Source: Agriotes lineatus (taxonomy: Eukaryota > Arthropoda > Insecta > Coleoptera > Elateridae). Taken from it: a DNA stretch of 64,000 bases. Position 1 is the first letter of the stretch; every line of letters starts with the position of its first letter. The stretch spans positions 98,366 through 162,365 of the forward strand of contig CALNHX010002971.1 in assembly GCA_940337035.1 (NCBI GenBank), read 5' to 3'. This document shows positions 34,801-48,218 of the stretch, piece by piece. A model generated the notes under the pieces. It was not told the DNA's origin and made no database searches. It saw only the letters and a list, made by a program, of their open reading frames with translations. The translations under genes were made by a program, and so were the position numbers.

Positions 34801-37800
34801 AGCAACTACAAATAACTCTCGTAATAAAGTATTATTTAAAAATTATTACAACTGTGCAAACTATTGGAAAGTTCTACATCTTTTCGTTAGCAGTTACGAA
34901 ACTATTTTGCAATTTAATTTCTATAATGCAGAAGCGTATACTAATGAGATATTTCACATTGAATAGGAAGAAACACAATTTGTGATTGGGATTTATTATT
35001 TCTTAAACATGTCGGGCTTCACAGGTTCACATCAATAACGGTATAATATTTACTTGGAACCACATAAAAAGATACTCGTAAGTTTTACATAGTCGTTTTG
35101 AAGTGCCGCGGTATTAAGACAGCATTTAAAGTCGGGGCTTTCGCTCTAACAGTTTTCTAAGCCGTAGGCTTTTATCATTAAATTTCAAAGTTTTATACTT
35201 TTTATATTAATGTTACGTTTGCCATTTAAAGCATAGAAAGTTAGACTAGACTATGCCTTGTAAGAGCTGTAAAAATAAACGAGTGTTCATTGATACATTT
35301 TACATGCAGCTACTGTATAAAAAAAGTGAAAATGACGACTTCCTGTGTGTTCTCTACTATAATCCTTTGCAGTGACAATTCCAAAATTATCTCATAATGT
35401 ATCTCGATGTTAGGTTTACAACACTAGATGTTTTATTACGTCGGCGAAAGCCTTTGATCATTGTTAATGTATTTTAAAGAAAACCTAAAATTTCTTCAAT
35501 GCAGCTTGGATTATTGTCATTCTATCACCAGACTGTGGCCACATTCATAAAAATGACAGCCGCTATAAAGCAGACGATTATCTCGGGCTAATTTGCAACA
35601 AAACGTTACAGTGTTCGCAGAAGTTGTTAATCAGCTGCTAATTTATTCGCAGGGGTTTAGTCCATTAGCTAAAATTAGCCAGACCATAATTCTTGTTAGA
35701 CGTTTGTTGTTGGATGTCGATGGTGAGTTTTGAACAGCAGACGCGTTATTTTTAGCAAAACTTCACTCCATTCCGTAAATATGTCCACATTATACTTTAT
35801 CCCGAGCAAAACAGCTGCTCCACTTTTTCGATAAGATGTAACATATTTTCCAGACGGGTAAATCGGAAGTTGTTACTGGCATTAACTGGGTCATGCAAAA
35901 AATCGGTGCTGGAGAAACTAAAAATAGAATCGAGGGGATCATGATATGGAGTTGCTACAAGAAGAACTTTTATCTCATTTAATCTTATAAGCACAAACTC
36001 TTTTATTTTTGAACAGATTAGTTTGATTATTGTAGCTGTAAAGGTGTAAACATCAACAACTGTAGGAGTTGTGTTGCGTATAGGTAAAAATACGAACTAT
36101 TGACGAAATGTTAATTAAGGTTAAATTCAAATTGAACAAAACTCAGAATCCTTTATTCATTTCTCAATGCAAACTAGAATAAGTTTACAGTTGTAGAGAA
36201 TTACAGTAAAACTACTGTGCTTTACTTAGGAAATTAAGATTAGTACTTCATAATTGGCAACAAACAACATGAACAAGCATTTGTTTGGTAAATCAGGTTA
36301 TAAGTAAAAAAAAAATACTTAAATTAGTCCGATTATATCATAATTAATTGATTTATCGATTACAAACAGATTTAAAAATTAAATTTTCATGTATGACTAA
36401 TTTTTGAATGGTAACTAAACACCTCCATCACCAGACAGTGACTAGTGGAATTTTAAATCGTCAGTATACAGGAGAACCTAATCCTGTATATTGACTATTG
36501 GCCAATTATGAAGTACTCACCTCACTTTCGTAAGTAAATCACATTGTTTGATGTAATTCTCTACAACTGTAAGCTTTCCTTGTAATTTCCCTTAAGAAAG
36601 GAATAAAGCTTTCCGAACGTATTTGCTTGGATAAATAGTTTTCTTTTGTATTGCTGTCCTGAGAAACAACACCCAGTTATTTATGTACGTTTGAGGACTC
36701 TGAAATTACTGCAGAATAAGGACATAGTTAAAATCCATTACTAACAGGAACAATTATTATGAAAATGGAAACTTGTTGCTTCTAAGTCATGTTTGAAGTA
36801 AAATTATTAGGGGCCTAACTTCTAGTTTAGTATTAACCCTGGGTTTTAGGTGTGATTCACTTGTGCGGAATAAATCGTTATTTTAAGAATTGCTCGAAAC
36901 TCTGACGTAGTTTCTTAACTCAAATTTATGGTGCACATTCATATTTCCTGCATTCCCGAAATATACATTTTTACCAATGACCAAATGTACACGAATGTTA
37001 GGCATTAATCAAATATAGTTGATTTCCAACTGACTTTTCACACTAGTCGAAAAGTGTAAACTCCACAATGAAGTGTAGCGCCTCGACTTGTCTTTTTGTA
37101 GTCGAACGCCGATTTTCAATTTTTAATGTAGTCTATTCCAATCTTAAACTAAACTGAAATCCAAATTTCTACTAGTACAAATTGTTGACTTCCAACCCAC
37201 CAATTAATATCGACTAAAATCTAATTAAGTTACCATAGATGAACTGAAGTCAACTTTTCAGTAATCCCAAGTCGATGTTTCATATTTAAAGTCTCCCAAC
37301 TCGAGTATAAACCAATAAAATTAGTAAAGTGTTAACTAATCTACATGTTTAATTTATTTTATATTTTGAACTAGTTACGTGTACGCTGTTTTAGTTATGA
37401 ACATTTCCAGCTAAAAATTCACTGTAACCACTAAACTGATATAAAAGATTTCTAATCTGCTGACAAACAGAATAAATTCATATTTTACGGATCTAAACAA
37501 TAGCTTCACAATAAAAATGTGCTTGTGTGACAGGTCTAATATTTGCGTTTGAAAACAAATCTATATTTCTACTTTTATTTGCCGCACCTACGGAATAGAA
37601 ATATTTCTATGTTTTCTTTTACGGGCATCTTTTAATAATATAGTGTTAGCGTATCAAAGATTATACTTTTAAATCAAATTCGGAACAACTAAAATGGCTT
37701 GAAAAAACTTCGTCTAGGATGGCTAGATTTAGAAGCATGAAATATTTGCAACGTGATGGGGGAGTGGCTTTGATTATTGTCACCTTCTATGTTTAACATT

Positions 37801-38111
37801 TTTATTAATTGTTATTGGTTCTCAGATACGAGTTTAGTTTTTCAGAGCATTTTATCATTCACTTATGTCCGATTATGCATAAGTTAAATGCCATTATCTA
37901 AGGTTGCTAATTTCCAAGGTCAGATTAACTTAAACAATATCATTTCTCATGTAGGCGAGGTCCATTGTGGTTTTGTGTATATTATGGTATATCCAATTTA
38001 TCAATTTATCGAAGATTACACTTTTACGCTAATAAATTATAAGCACACGTAAGTGTAATTCCAAATTCTTAGTTAGCTATTTCCTTGAAACAGAAAATTG
38101 GAATTAAAGTG
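31859..38111. other. long AT-rich stretch; one small inverted-repeat element
   Basis: No gene supported. 36182-36205 and 36552-36575 are inverted repeats (23 of 24 match, TACAGTTGTAGAGAATTACA core) enclosing 394 bp with a central hairpin near 36465-36500, a likely small MITE. On the minus strand near 32640-32720 a short run resembles a non-LTR reverse transcriptase, too weak to call. Frames at 33525-33722 and 33941-34183 match nothing known. Confidence 0.45.
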
Positions 38112-38942
38112 CGAGGAGCGTTCAAATTTAAATTATAATTTAATATTTATTCAAAAACAAACACAAGGAGTCTAATGTATATCATGTCATTATTCTACTA
38201 AGTCTTTCTCTCTTTTAATAAACTGGTGCCATCTTTCCGGAAGTTTTTGTATTCCACGAGAAAAAAATTGTTTTGGGTGCTATCGCACCTATTTCGGGAC
38301 AATTTCGATGACTTCTTCATTACAATGAGGTATTTTTGCCCTAGAAACTCTTTTAAGGGTCCAAACAAATAAGAAACTGATACAGCAAGGCCCAAAATGT
38401 ATGGTAAATAGGACAGCATGGTTCAATTCAATTTTGAATGGTAGTCAGCGTGTGAATATGGGGTCGAGCATTATCCTGTAAGACGCAGACAGAGAACTCG
38501 CATTTTTTCAAGTTATTATTTTTCACTGTAAATCGACAATCGTTTCAAATAAGTGCATTTTACTCTGTCAGCATTCTCTTCTGTTGTCAATGTTTTGGAC
38601 GGCGAGAATGCGGTTCATTCTCCGCACCTTTGCAGCCATCTTTAAACGCTTTACTCCTTTTGTAAACGCTTATGTCTGATAGTGGTTGCGCATCAAACTG
38701 TCTCTTAACTCTTACACAAATTTCTTATCGTTTGATATCTTCGTTGATAAGAAATTTACTACTAATGCGTTGTTCCACGCTTGCATGCACTCCCACTTCA
38801 CTTATGCTTGCCGATTGAACGAAAATGCATTGTGAGGATTTAACGACAGAATAAAGTTAGACTTGTTTGTATACAACTTCTTTGTATGTCTTTGTCTTTT
38901 GGCGCGCAATTCAAATTATAATTCATATTTGAACGCTCCTCG
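38112..38942 (-). mobile_element. internally deleted mariner (TIR CGAGGAGCGTTCAAAT)
   Basis: Ends CGAGGAGCGTTCAAAT at 38112 and its complement ending at 38942, with TA at 38943-38944 and TG (probably mutated TA) at 38110-38111. On the minus strand come N-terminal remnants (FKDGCKGAENEPHSRRP, TTEENADRV, about 38560-38690), then a jump to LQDNARPHIHT with the second Asp, and LFGPLKEFLG and the C-terminus down to 38198. At 831 bp it has lost roughly 450 bp, including the first catalytic Asp region. Confidence 0.82.
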
Positions 38943-40569
38943 TATGTTATATTATATTAACCTTTTTATACTAATTTTTATTCTATTAGAAGATTATAAA
39001 AAGCAACATTCAAAGCGTTTATTTTTAAAAAGTTCTCGAATGGCTGCGTTGTACTTTAAAATTTCCTGATTTAGTATGCAGTAAGTTTCAAGCCAGATTC
39101 TAATGGGAAGTATTCCAGACGCGTGCTTATCTAAAAACCTAACGTGTAATCTTGTAGCCATAAATGATAACTTCTACTTTACAGATGTGAAGTGTAATGA
39201 TTCGAGCGCTGTTAAACTTTTTCAGAAGAGCCATAAAAGTCTTTTTAGACTACTAACTGTACTACCTATCTCCCTAATTTAAAAACTGTGAATATTATAA
39301 TGGACATACACTCGCATTATATGGTAACCGCAGAAAAGCAAAAACTATATGGTATCAGTGTAGTCTGTTTTTCATATCGTTTATTTTTATAACAGTGCTA
39401 GAGCGTAGCTGCATCTAAACTCGGTATTTCTTCAACTATTCTGGATATTTTTTTTATATTTAATAACAACCCTATTTCTAATTGGAAAATTACCAATGTT
39501 AGATACTAGACTAGTGGGAAACTTAAAACCAAAATGTTGGAGATGTATTAAATAGAAAGGTTGTAGATAAAACTATTAGTTACCTTGTTATTATACTAAT
39601 TTATTTAAAATTATGCGTGAATCTAATTGGATGACTGTTAAAAAGTGATTGTATCTGTAGATTAGATTAGGTTCAAGTATAAGCACCAACAAAAATCAAA
39701 ATAACTTAAAGTTCGCATACGAAATTAATGTAAAAGTCAAAACTATACAATGTTTAAAAATAACTACGTATTTTCATAGTCTGCCCTAAAGGTTGGAAAA
39801 ATGATTAAAACTCTTACTTTCTAATTGGGGTGAGGAGCGGACAATAAGCAATTGCTTTTTTGTGGTAAACCCCGTACCGGGGTTAATAATAAATGTATGA
39901 CATTGGCTTTAAGAAAGTAAGAAACACATAACTCAAGTACGTTTTTTAATTTGTCGCAACGTAAATAAAATACAGTTTAAAAATATAAACAGATGTATGT
40001 AATACGTATCCTAAAAATCTTATTGTAAATGGCATGACATTGACAGCTGACAGTTCAAAATTGAAAACACCAAAACGATAACACCACGGTGTTTTCACTT
40101 ATTAATATGTGACCTGAATAGGGATGTTGTGCATTATGAATGGTGTAATCACTACGTAATTTTGTTCTCCTCTGAGGGAATTGTGTCCGTGTGCCATTGC
40201 ACACATCGCACACAGATAGTTATGCACTGGATAGCAACGTCTGGACAACACGGAAAACAACGTATATCATACATATTATGTAAAATGATATCTTAACGTC
40301 CAAAAATATATGATCTTAAATATTATGAAACATTTTCCAAGTATGAAATGTCGTATATATTTGTTTGCTTGTTTGTAAGGACAAAATCTAGGCATGCAGT
40401 ACCAGGTATCTTAAACGCCGACTGTTGTGGTCATGGTTATTGCATAATATAACTTTTTAAATGCTAACAAACAGTAGATCTGGTTATCTTGCTTACCTAC
40501 TATCAACAATTAGCTACTCAAACTGGTACTTTTACCTTTTACTTCCATCGGTTTGTAAAAGTCATATCG
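38943..40569. other. AT-rich stretch with no supported feature
   Basis: No frame longer than about 40 codons with recognisable content, and no repeat boundary seen. Confidence 0.45.
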
Positions 40570-41095
40570 CTTTAATTTGATATGGGTGGATACCTGAACT
40601 GTGCCGGAAGCTCTCGATTAGCAGTATGAGAAATGTTTTTTGGCGGGGCAACCAAAGACACGAATTCGAACTTCTAGCTCCTAAGCTTGTAGCTGTTGAT
40701 CCCTTTAAATCCCGCATCATCCAACCAAAGACAGGTACGCGGAACCTGCAGCTGCATTATGTGTACCTATTGTGCCTTCACGTGGGTTTTGTTCGTTTTT
40801 CAGGTCGACGTGAACACCTGCCTTGCCGAAGAAAGTGTAATATAGACGATTATTACCTGCGTTTAGCATTCTCTTGGCTACGCAGGCACGTACAGTAATT
40901 GTTAGGCAATTGCTATTGCCAATTTCATTGCAGGATAGGATGATAACTTGGCAAGACATGCTGAAAGGTAGAGCGGGGTACGAACGAACACAACTTACTT
41001 TTTGTGTTAGCAATTCTATGTCTACGTGTCCGACTAACAAGCTATTATTGTGCCTCAAATTGAGGATTATTTGTTCAGGTGTTTGTGGTTGAAAG
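40570..41095 (+). other. GC-richer patch, unidentified
   Basis: Overlapping open frames lie on both strands (40626-40898 +, 40717-41058 -), neither resembling a known protein. A polypyrimidine-AG (TTCGTTTTTCAG, ending about 40803) and a GT-A site (CAC|GTACAG at about 40890) would bound an exon of about 87 bp on the + strand, but that frame contains a stop. It could be an alternative 5' UTR exon, an enhancer or an old repeat. Confidence 0.2.
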
Positions 41096-41889
41096 GTTTA
41101 GAACGTCAGTAAATTGTAACATTTTAGCAGCTTGTATTTAATATAAAGCATTTTTAAATCAAAATTTTTAGTACTATGGTCTGTATAATAAGTAGAAATT
41201 TTAAATTTTTGTATGGATTAAACTAAAAAAGTTCTCAAGTTTTGGGTGAACAATTTAGGAATTCGACAACATCGTTTTAATCTGATTTCCAAATCTCAAA
41301 TCTGACATTTACACAATGCTTACGGATATCCTTTTCACTTCGTAGGGTATTCTGTGAGGTTCAAGCACATTACGACGTCTAGAGGCTTCTGTTTGTCTTC
41401 TACTAGTTTACAAGTCCAAATTTTTTCGTGCAATCTCTTAGTTATTTCGAGGATATTTAGGATATTTACTTTAGTTTGATAATGGAAGATCAATTCAACG
41501 TCTCTTTATTGTATCACTTTAATAAAACACCCATATGAATTTAGTTCGCCTAGGAGAAAGGTTATATAGTACCACATTACTTGCTTGTCAGTCCACTTTT
41601 GAAACCTTAGTATACTTATTAAGTTGAGGCTTTGTAATAGCTCATATTACACCATGTAATAATTGTATATGACAACATAGCAATCACGAACGAGATTAGT
41701 TATTGCGGAGTCAGTAACGATAGTACAAGAAAGTTATTACATAGTTACATAGTTATTAGCTTGAAATTATTATTTTTTATTTTAAATCAGATACAAAATA
41801 GAGTAGTCGGTAAATATACATTCGAAGAGACAGTTACAAGTATTTAGGTGATGATACCAAACACAGGTTGTTAAATATCAAAATATAAA
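41096..41889. other. AT-rich stretch with no supported feature
   Basis: Nothing recognised on either strand. Confidence 0.4.
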
Positions 41890-42340
41890 GCATTTTATAA
41901 CAAAAAATATTTGGAAGCCAAGCAGACCAGCAGAACAATAAAAGTCAAGAGTATACCAAATTACTTAGACCTCACAAAAAATAAAAAAGAGGAGCTAACA
42001 GTATTTCAAATAAAAGAAACTAATGAAAGAAGTAGGGGGGGGGGGGGGGGTATTATGAAATTTATTAAATCACAGCCTATCAGATGGCTGGGACACATAA
42101 TGGCGACCGATGAAAACTAGACGATGAAACAATGCTGAAGCGGAGACCCACTCAAGACAGATTACATCGCAAACCAAAGATAAAATGGGAGAGAGAGGAG
42201 GGAGGTGAGGTTATAGATTTGAAAACTGATGTTGATAATTGGAAAAAAAAATTAATACTGAGGAGCGTGGAAGGACATATATGTAGTAAAAACTTCAAAA
42301 TTACAAAAGAACTTAGGAGCTAAATCAAAATTCAAAAGGG
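41890..42340 (+). pseudogene. non-LTR retrotransposon C-terminal fragment
   Basis: IMKFIKSQPIRWLGHIM followed by KPKIKW and a VDNWKKK segment matches the conserved tail after the reverse transcriptase in many insect LINE proteins (RirWLGHv...R.RGRP..RW...). A stop after TDEN and a 16-base G run at 42035-42050 break the frame. The polymerase itself is absent, consistent with a 5'-truncated LINE copy. Confidence 0.65.
42035..42050 (+). repeat. poly-G run (16 bases)
   Basis: Uninterrupted G homopolymer inside the LINE fragment. Possible assembly or polymerase-slippage site. Confidence 0.9.
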
Positions 42341-43559
42341 ATTAATCTGCCCCAATAAATGGATTATTAAAGCTAAATTTCATCTAGAATGTATGGTTTA
42401 TTAAATACATGCATTTTATTTGGCGTATTATATTGTCTGAATTAATTTACTAAAACTCACCAACAAGTAAATTATTTGTTACTACTGCTAAATTTTAACC
42501 ACAAATTTTTAGTATTTATATTTTCAACTCATTTTTCCGAAAGAAAACCAGCTTTTCCAATGCTCGAAAAAATTGAATTTGGGCTAAAATTTTAGACTCT
42601 TTTCCAAGTCTTTCACTTTTTAATCGTATGGTAGCAAACCCCGCTATAAACCAATGTAATTTAAAATAGTAAACTGAATGACAACGCAAGTGTCCACATC
42701 CAGCCAATGAATTTTAATTTACAAAAGAGAACGGAATTTCCTCAATATTATACAATGTGTAAAACTTGATGGGTTTCCAATCACTATCTAGATGGATCGG
42801 TCCAAAAGCTCGTCTTTCCCGTGACTTTATCTACATAGATAGTTACATTCCCACTGCGATATTTGCTACCAACGAAATATGATCCTAGTATCACGTTTAT
42901 TGGAGCAAATACTGACTCAATTTTTTTCGATTTCCGACCGTTTAGTTCATTCGTGCGTCGTTTTCTGTTCTCAATTCGTGATTTTGCTCTTACTTTCCCC
43001 ACCGTTTGTGAACCGTAACCAATTAATACGTCTGGTAGTTGTTATGCCTGCATGCCTATTCTGCCATGGTAAAGTACTGTTTACACAAATATTTAATTAT
43101 AAGTGGAGATTGTGTTAGTGGAGCTAGTCAAGCTTGACTTGACATTCCAATCATCTTTTATGAAGTTAGACTCAAAACTGGTTATTACATTAATTCTGTG
43201 TTGATTAGGTATTATATGTATACCCACATAAGCAAATATTTCTGTATTTTTAGTTAATAATATTTTTAAATTCTAGATCGTAGTAAAATACTCTAAAATG
43301 TTGACACATGCTAATTTGTAGCATAAAAGATACATAAAATGCATGAAAAATGTTATTAATTGTCTATATTTTAAACATTCACGTTTGGAGATTTTTATTC
43401 TTTAAAGATAATAGGTTGTAGTATATTATTATTTCTACAAAATACAGCCCCATGGGTTATTTGGAAGGAACTGAGCAATTTTCTGCAACAAATCAAAATA
43501 GTTTCAAGAGTATAGAAATGTATCAATATTTATTTTTTCGTGTATCTTTACTGATAGAC

Positions 43560-44080
43560 CGCCATTGTGCCATTATAGTTGTTTTGACTATTTATATTTG
43601 CTACTATTAGGTCATTCAGATTCTTTTTAGTCCCACAATGTTTGCAGTTTGTTGTAGGTATTTGAAATTAACTATCAGTTCTTTTTGTTTGTTCTACCTA
43701 TGAAGCAGACGTCATCCTGCTCTATCTATTTTACAATTTCTAATTCATTTTGCCAGTATGATGTTGAATGACAGCGCAGATGGTGGGTGCCTTGCCTTAA
43801 TTCCCTATTTACTCCTTCTCTTGATACCTTCCCCTCTCCATTTTGTTGATCATGGAAATGCATTTTAACCAGTTCCATGAATAGCTTAATAATTTCTCTT
43901 TGTGTTTAGTGTTGCATTAGATTAAAGTATTCCCTCAATCTGTTTTTTTCTTTCTCCTAGCAGAGTTCCTTCTTTATCTTCAAAGCGCACCGGTTGTTGG
44001 CTGATATCATGTTCTATCTGTCTCCACGTCTTGATAAAAACACCTCTGTAATTCTTTTTCTTACACACTTTCTTTCGTTT
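43560..44080 (-). pseudogene. degenerate LINE reverse transcriptase remnant
   Basis: Reading the minus strand: FEDKEGTLLGERKKQIEG, then RELRQG, SFNIILAKMN (family pattern GLRQGD.LSP.LFNIIL.K) and a run where a YADD core is expected, reading DDVCFIGRTNK. Several frameshifts are needed. A weak but consistent order of reverse transcriptase motifs. Confidence 0.45.
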
Positions 44081-44282
44081 ATTGCAATTTTAGAGCCTTT
44101 TTTATGGCAATGTATCGTTATGTTTGAGCGATTAGGACGTATTTAAACCGGTAGATAGTTTACCCGATAAGGTTCTATAATCTCTTTAGGAGATTTTTGC
44201 TAGACTATTTTAAAAATATATGACTGATGTCATCTGCGATCAGAAACTTGTAAAAAATAAAGTGCACTAGGTATATGAGCCG

Positions 44283-45211
44283 TAGGGTTTCCAGTCCCGC
44301 GATCGCGTCCTGGAGCAGTTCCGGGATTCTACCACAGAAACCGAGTCCCGGGACCACAGCCATTCCAGGCGAAGTCCCGGCACCATGTCAACACGCCTGC
44401 GTATACTCGATATCAGAGAATTAGGACGGGTATTCACCGACGTCCGGCGTATTACTCATGCCTCTTGCACATTCTGCATTATTTGCGTTTTGCGTAGGCA
44501 AGAGAGGTATTGTTTTCGGTAGGTTAGAATTAAACCTGTGTGTTTTTTCAGCCGCATTTGCATATATTCTTCTATTTATGTAATTATCTGTTTCTTTTGT
44601 TGGCTTTACATATATTTTACGCGTAGTCGTGTGCGTACGTAGTAGTAGTAAGGTCACTAAATGTGTAGACTTTTAAAATTATGTGCGAAGAAGCTGAATA
44701 ATTTATATTTTTGGGTTTTAAATGTGTTCGTTAGTTGTCTGCTAAAGCGTTACAATTAGAATTAATTCCGATTCGCAACTTACTTTCATTCTACATTAAA
44801 AAAAATAACGCTTTGAAGTGAATCTGGAAACAGTTTTATATATTGAAGATAAACAATTGACGAAATGTAAAGTTAGTTCCTATAAAATTATTATAATCAG
44901 AGCTTCGCGAAAGGATTACACAAGCACTTTGCAGTTCAAACAAAAGCAAAAGATGAAGAGCGACAGACATTTTTAGTACCTGAAGAAAGCAATGAAGTTA
45001 TAGACGAGCCCCAACGCAGATTTTATTAGCATAGAAATACTTTATTTAACTTAAAACACTTGTTTGTCTTTGGAAATTGCATTCGGAAATTTCACCTGAA
45101 CACCATTTCTCTTTCGGGACCATTTTCGGGATCTTCGGGACTAGTCCCGGGACTTAAAATTTAGCTGGTAAGTCCCGAAAACACTTTTGGCCCCGGGACT
45201 TGGAAACCCTA
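44283..45211 (+). mobile_element. hAT MITE with TIR TAGGGTTTCCAGTCCCG, copy 1
   Basis: 929 bp with inverted ends TAGGGTTTCC and GGAAACCCTA and a perfect 8-bp duplication ATGAGCCG (44275-44282, 45212-45219). GTCCCGGGAC-type palindromic subterminal repeats cluster at both ends. No intact frame; KHFAVQTKAKDEERQ at about 44920 may be a trace of the parent element's coding region. Homologous to 54013-54862. Confidence 0.93.
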
Positions 45212-45762
45212 ATGAGCCGTAGATATAGAGGAAAAAAATGTGAACTTGAATAAATAATATTCATATACCTATCGAATACAGACCACTCGTATTTAAAAAT
45301 GTGATAAAGGACCAGTTTGCAATATTTGCTACTATTAGGTCAGTTGGATTCTTCCTGTAGCCTATACAATATTCATAAGATAAATATCCAAACACTAGGA
45401 TTTACTACTTATACCGTTAAACATAAATCAAAAACCATGATTATCCAACAGTCAATTACTCAGTTAAGTTATCTCCAATAGTATTAATATGCACAGTATG
45501 TGTAGGTTAAATGTTTATGTGCTGCGGCAATTATATTCCAACCGTTCTTCTTTGTTTACAACACAAAACGATCACCTAGTGATTCTTTAATCATCAACAA
45601 ATACTCCTATTGTTCGTATAACAATTATTAATAATTATAAATTCATATTAATCTAAGTCCAGGTAATATTAACATTAGGGATTATTTTTTAAGCATGCTA
45701 TGTATTGATTTATTCTATTATCCATGGCTAACTGTTATGTATTATTTGAACACAGTAGAAAC

Positions 45763-45801
45763 ACCGCAAGGTAAATGAGGTTACAGATAATACATACATA
45801 C
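45763..45801 (-). repeat. inverted copy of the repeat at 13447-13492
   Basis: The reverse complement matches 13447-13492 through the GTAACCTCATTTACC and TTGCGGTGT segments. No other features were found nearby. Confidence 0.45.
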
Positions 45802-47890
45802 AAAATTTTTAAAATATGTGTTTTGTGAAAATTTAGTGAAACTGGAACTATGTTGTATCTAAGTATTTAAACGTTTTTACCAACGTTATTGGAGTACAAT
45901 GAAAAGGTAACTTTGAACTCTACAGATCGAAAGCAAATAAATACACAAACAACCAAAATAAATGTTTCCAGGTTTGCATGTGAAGAATAGCCTCTTCCAC
46001 GTCTCATACTGAAAACGCTTTCGTATATATTTTTGTAATTAAACTGTAAATATAATCGTTGCGTGTATGCCAACAAGACATAATTTGCAGCAGCGACTTT
46101 TAATTTTTCGGCGGGCAACACCATCGGTCTGGTTTTCTAGTTTTTTGTGTTCCTTCAGTAATTTATAGTTACTAGCTTAACGGTTGGATTAAAAGTGTTC
46201 CAACACTAAAATTTAATTTGGGATTTGTTTAATCTCATGTGGCCATTACCAAAAACCGGTTTCCAGGATTACTTTTTTGTAATTTATGAATATTGCATGT
46301 ATGCTTCTGAGTTCCTAATATATACATTTTTTTCATTGCCGTAAGTCTCGGTGATTTGTTACTTGATCTCTTAAGCAGCTTTGGATTACTACCATCGCCG
46401 TGAGCCAAACTTTTTACTGTATGAATATTCTCGATTCCTGGAGAGCAGTTATGAAAATCACCCATAGCGTAAAATTGAAACTTATCCGGAAAGGAAAGCG
46501 GCAAGACTGCATTCGTTCCGGTCAAAGATCAACTCTTAAAAAAGTCATTATATAAAGCCTTTGTTATTAGAGGTTAAAACGCGAGTGCCAGATGGCCTGA
46601 CATCTCGTTTGGTTGTAAATGAATAATCACAACAATAAAGCTGCCCGACGATAATAGAATAGAGTTCAGTGAAATTAAATTGTAATGAAATATTACGAGA
46701 TGGCTTCGTCATGGGCTATGACAGAAGAGTTTCGTATTGTTTGCTAATTTGGCGGTTTACAATCAAAGCCGGATTAAGGGCTAGAGCGAAGCCCTAGACA
46801 AAAAAGAGAAGAGGGCGCTTTTCATATGAGGTAAATTATACTTTTAATTAAACATCAGACCTCAGAGGACCTTCTATAGGGACTTCAAAATTAAAATGTT
46901 GGCTTATATTAGACTTAGAAAAGTAAGACGGATACGGGTGTGGTGTTAAAAAAAATCGAAAACTTGTTAAAGATTAAATATACTTAACACAACGGGTGTT
47001 GCTCAGTAGCGCGCGGCCGCCAGTTTACCCCCTACCGATGGCTTGTAAGATCTCGAAAAAGGTATGGGTCACTTGCGCGCTGTAATCAGAAAAGCTTTGC
47101 CGACAATGGCTGAAAGTTTCAAAGGTTGAGGATTTAAAGATTATATAATTTATACTTCCTAATAATATCTCAAAAAGATTCGCTGAAGGCCGACTTTGTC
47201 ACTTTTACCTTACATTTCTTATTATATTTCAACTATAAGTATGCAGGAAAAATCGGAGTTTCACGTATATTCTCGTCAGTTGTTACTGTGTTACTGCCTT
47301 TTCAAAACTGAGACAATCTTAAGTGAGCGCGGAAAAAAGTTAATAATTGTGGACAAATGGCTCTTACGCAAATATAAAGAAATTGCATTAGGTGTTTCGT
47401 ACAGATGTACGAAAAGAAACTGTACAGAATCGATATCTGCCGATAAATAAGAAGAAGTTTTGTTAAAAAGAAACGATCATTATTATTTATTCATTAAACT
47501 TAATGGTTATATATTATTTACATTTTCAGATGTAAATGATTAACTGTGTCTTCAGTAATCTGAATCACCAGTGATTAGTATTTATGGGTTTGTGGTTTAC
47601 ACATTTATTTTTTTTTCAACACCATATTCTTAAATTGTCAGTATTTGACGTTTTTTGGTGTCTATTATATGTAATTACTTATACATAGATTAAAATCAAA
47701 CACCTACTATAAAGTAAAAAAGTTGCTATTAAAAAAATTAGTATAAAATAAAAAAACTATATAGAAATAAGAACTATAAAATAAAAAATGCATGTTTTAT
47801 TAATATTTAAATTCAAACTGAAAGAAATAATGAAGAATATCCTGACAAAACTCAAAGTTTTTATTATTTTTATGCAAAGGAGATAAAATT
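45802..47890. other. no supported gene
   Basis: An open minus frame of 96 codons at 46235-46525 shows no domain I recognise. GC-rich spots at 46780-46800 (a small hairpin, AGGGCT/AGCCCT) and 46985-47040. Otherwise AT-rich. Confidence 0.4.
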
Positions 47891-47983
47891 AGTATATTAT
47901 GGGACAAGTGGTTGAAATAAAATTTCAACGTTGAGAGTAACTCGAGACGTTGAAATTTTATTAGCCACTAGTTGCATATACTA
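47891..47983. repeat. long imperfect palindrome
   Basis: Left arm AGTATATTATGGGACAAGTG (continuing to 47930) pairs with the right arm 47947-47983. Both arms contain AAAATTTCAACG or its complement. The loop is TTGAGAGTAACTCGAG. Confidence 0.75.
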
Positions 47984-48218
47984 TTTTCACAAATTTTAAC
48001 AAGTTAATGCACTTTAGAAAAAAATAAACTTAAAGTAACATTTCTCTTGTCAACAATTGAATGTCAAACAGTTTGAAATCCCAGTAGTCCGAGCATTTCA
48101 ATCTCTAGTAGTTGAAATGCGATTTCAACCACCAGAATCAATGTCAAAATGTCTGATTTCAATGTCATGAGTAGACAATTAGTATATTATACAATTATAC
48201 TCGTTTAATAATAGTATA

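Noticed and set aside
40626..40898. 90-codon + frame as a host exon
   Set aside because: No homology, overlaps a longer antisense frame, and the splice-bounded part contains a stop.
44421..44657. 78-codon minus frame as a hAT transposase
   Set aside because: Inside a MITE whose two copies do not preserve the frame.
46235..46525. 96-codon minus-strand frame
   Set aside because: Unrecognised, with no splice sites or repeat context to support it.
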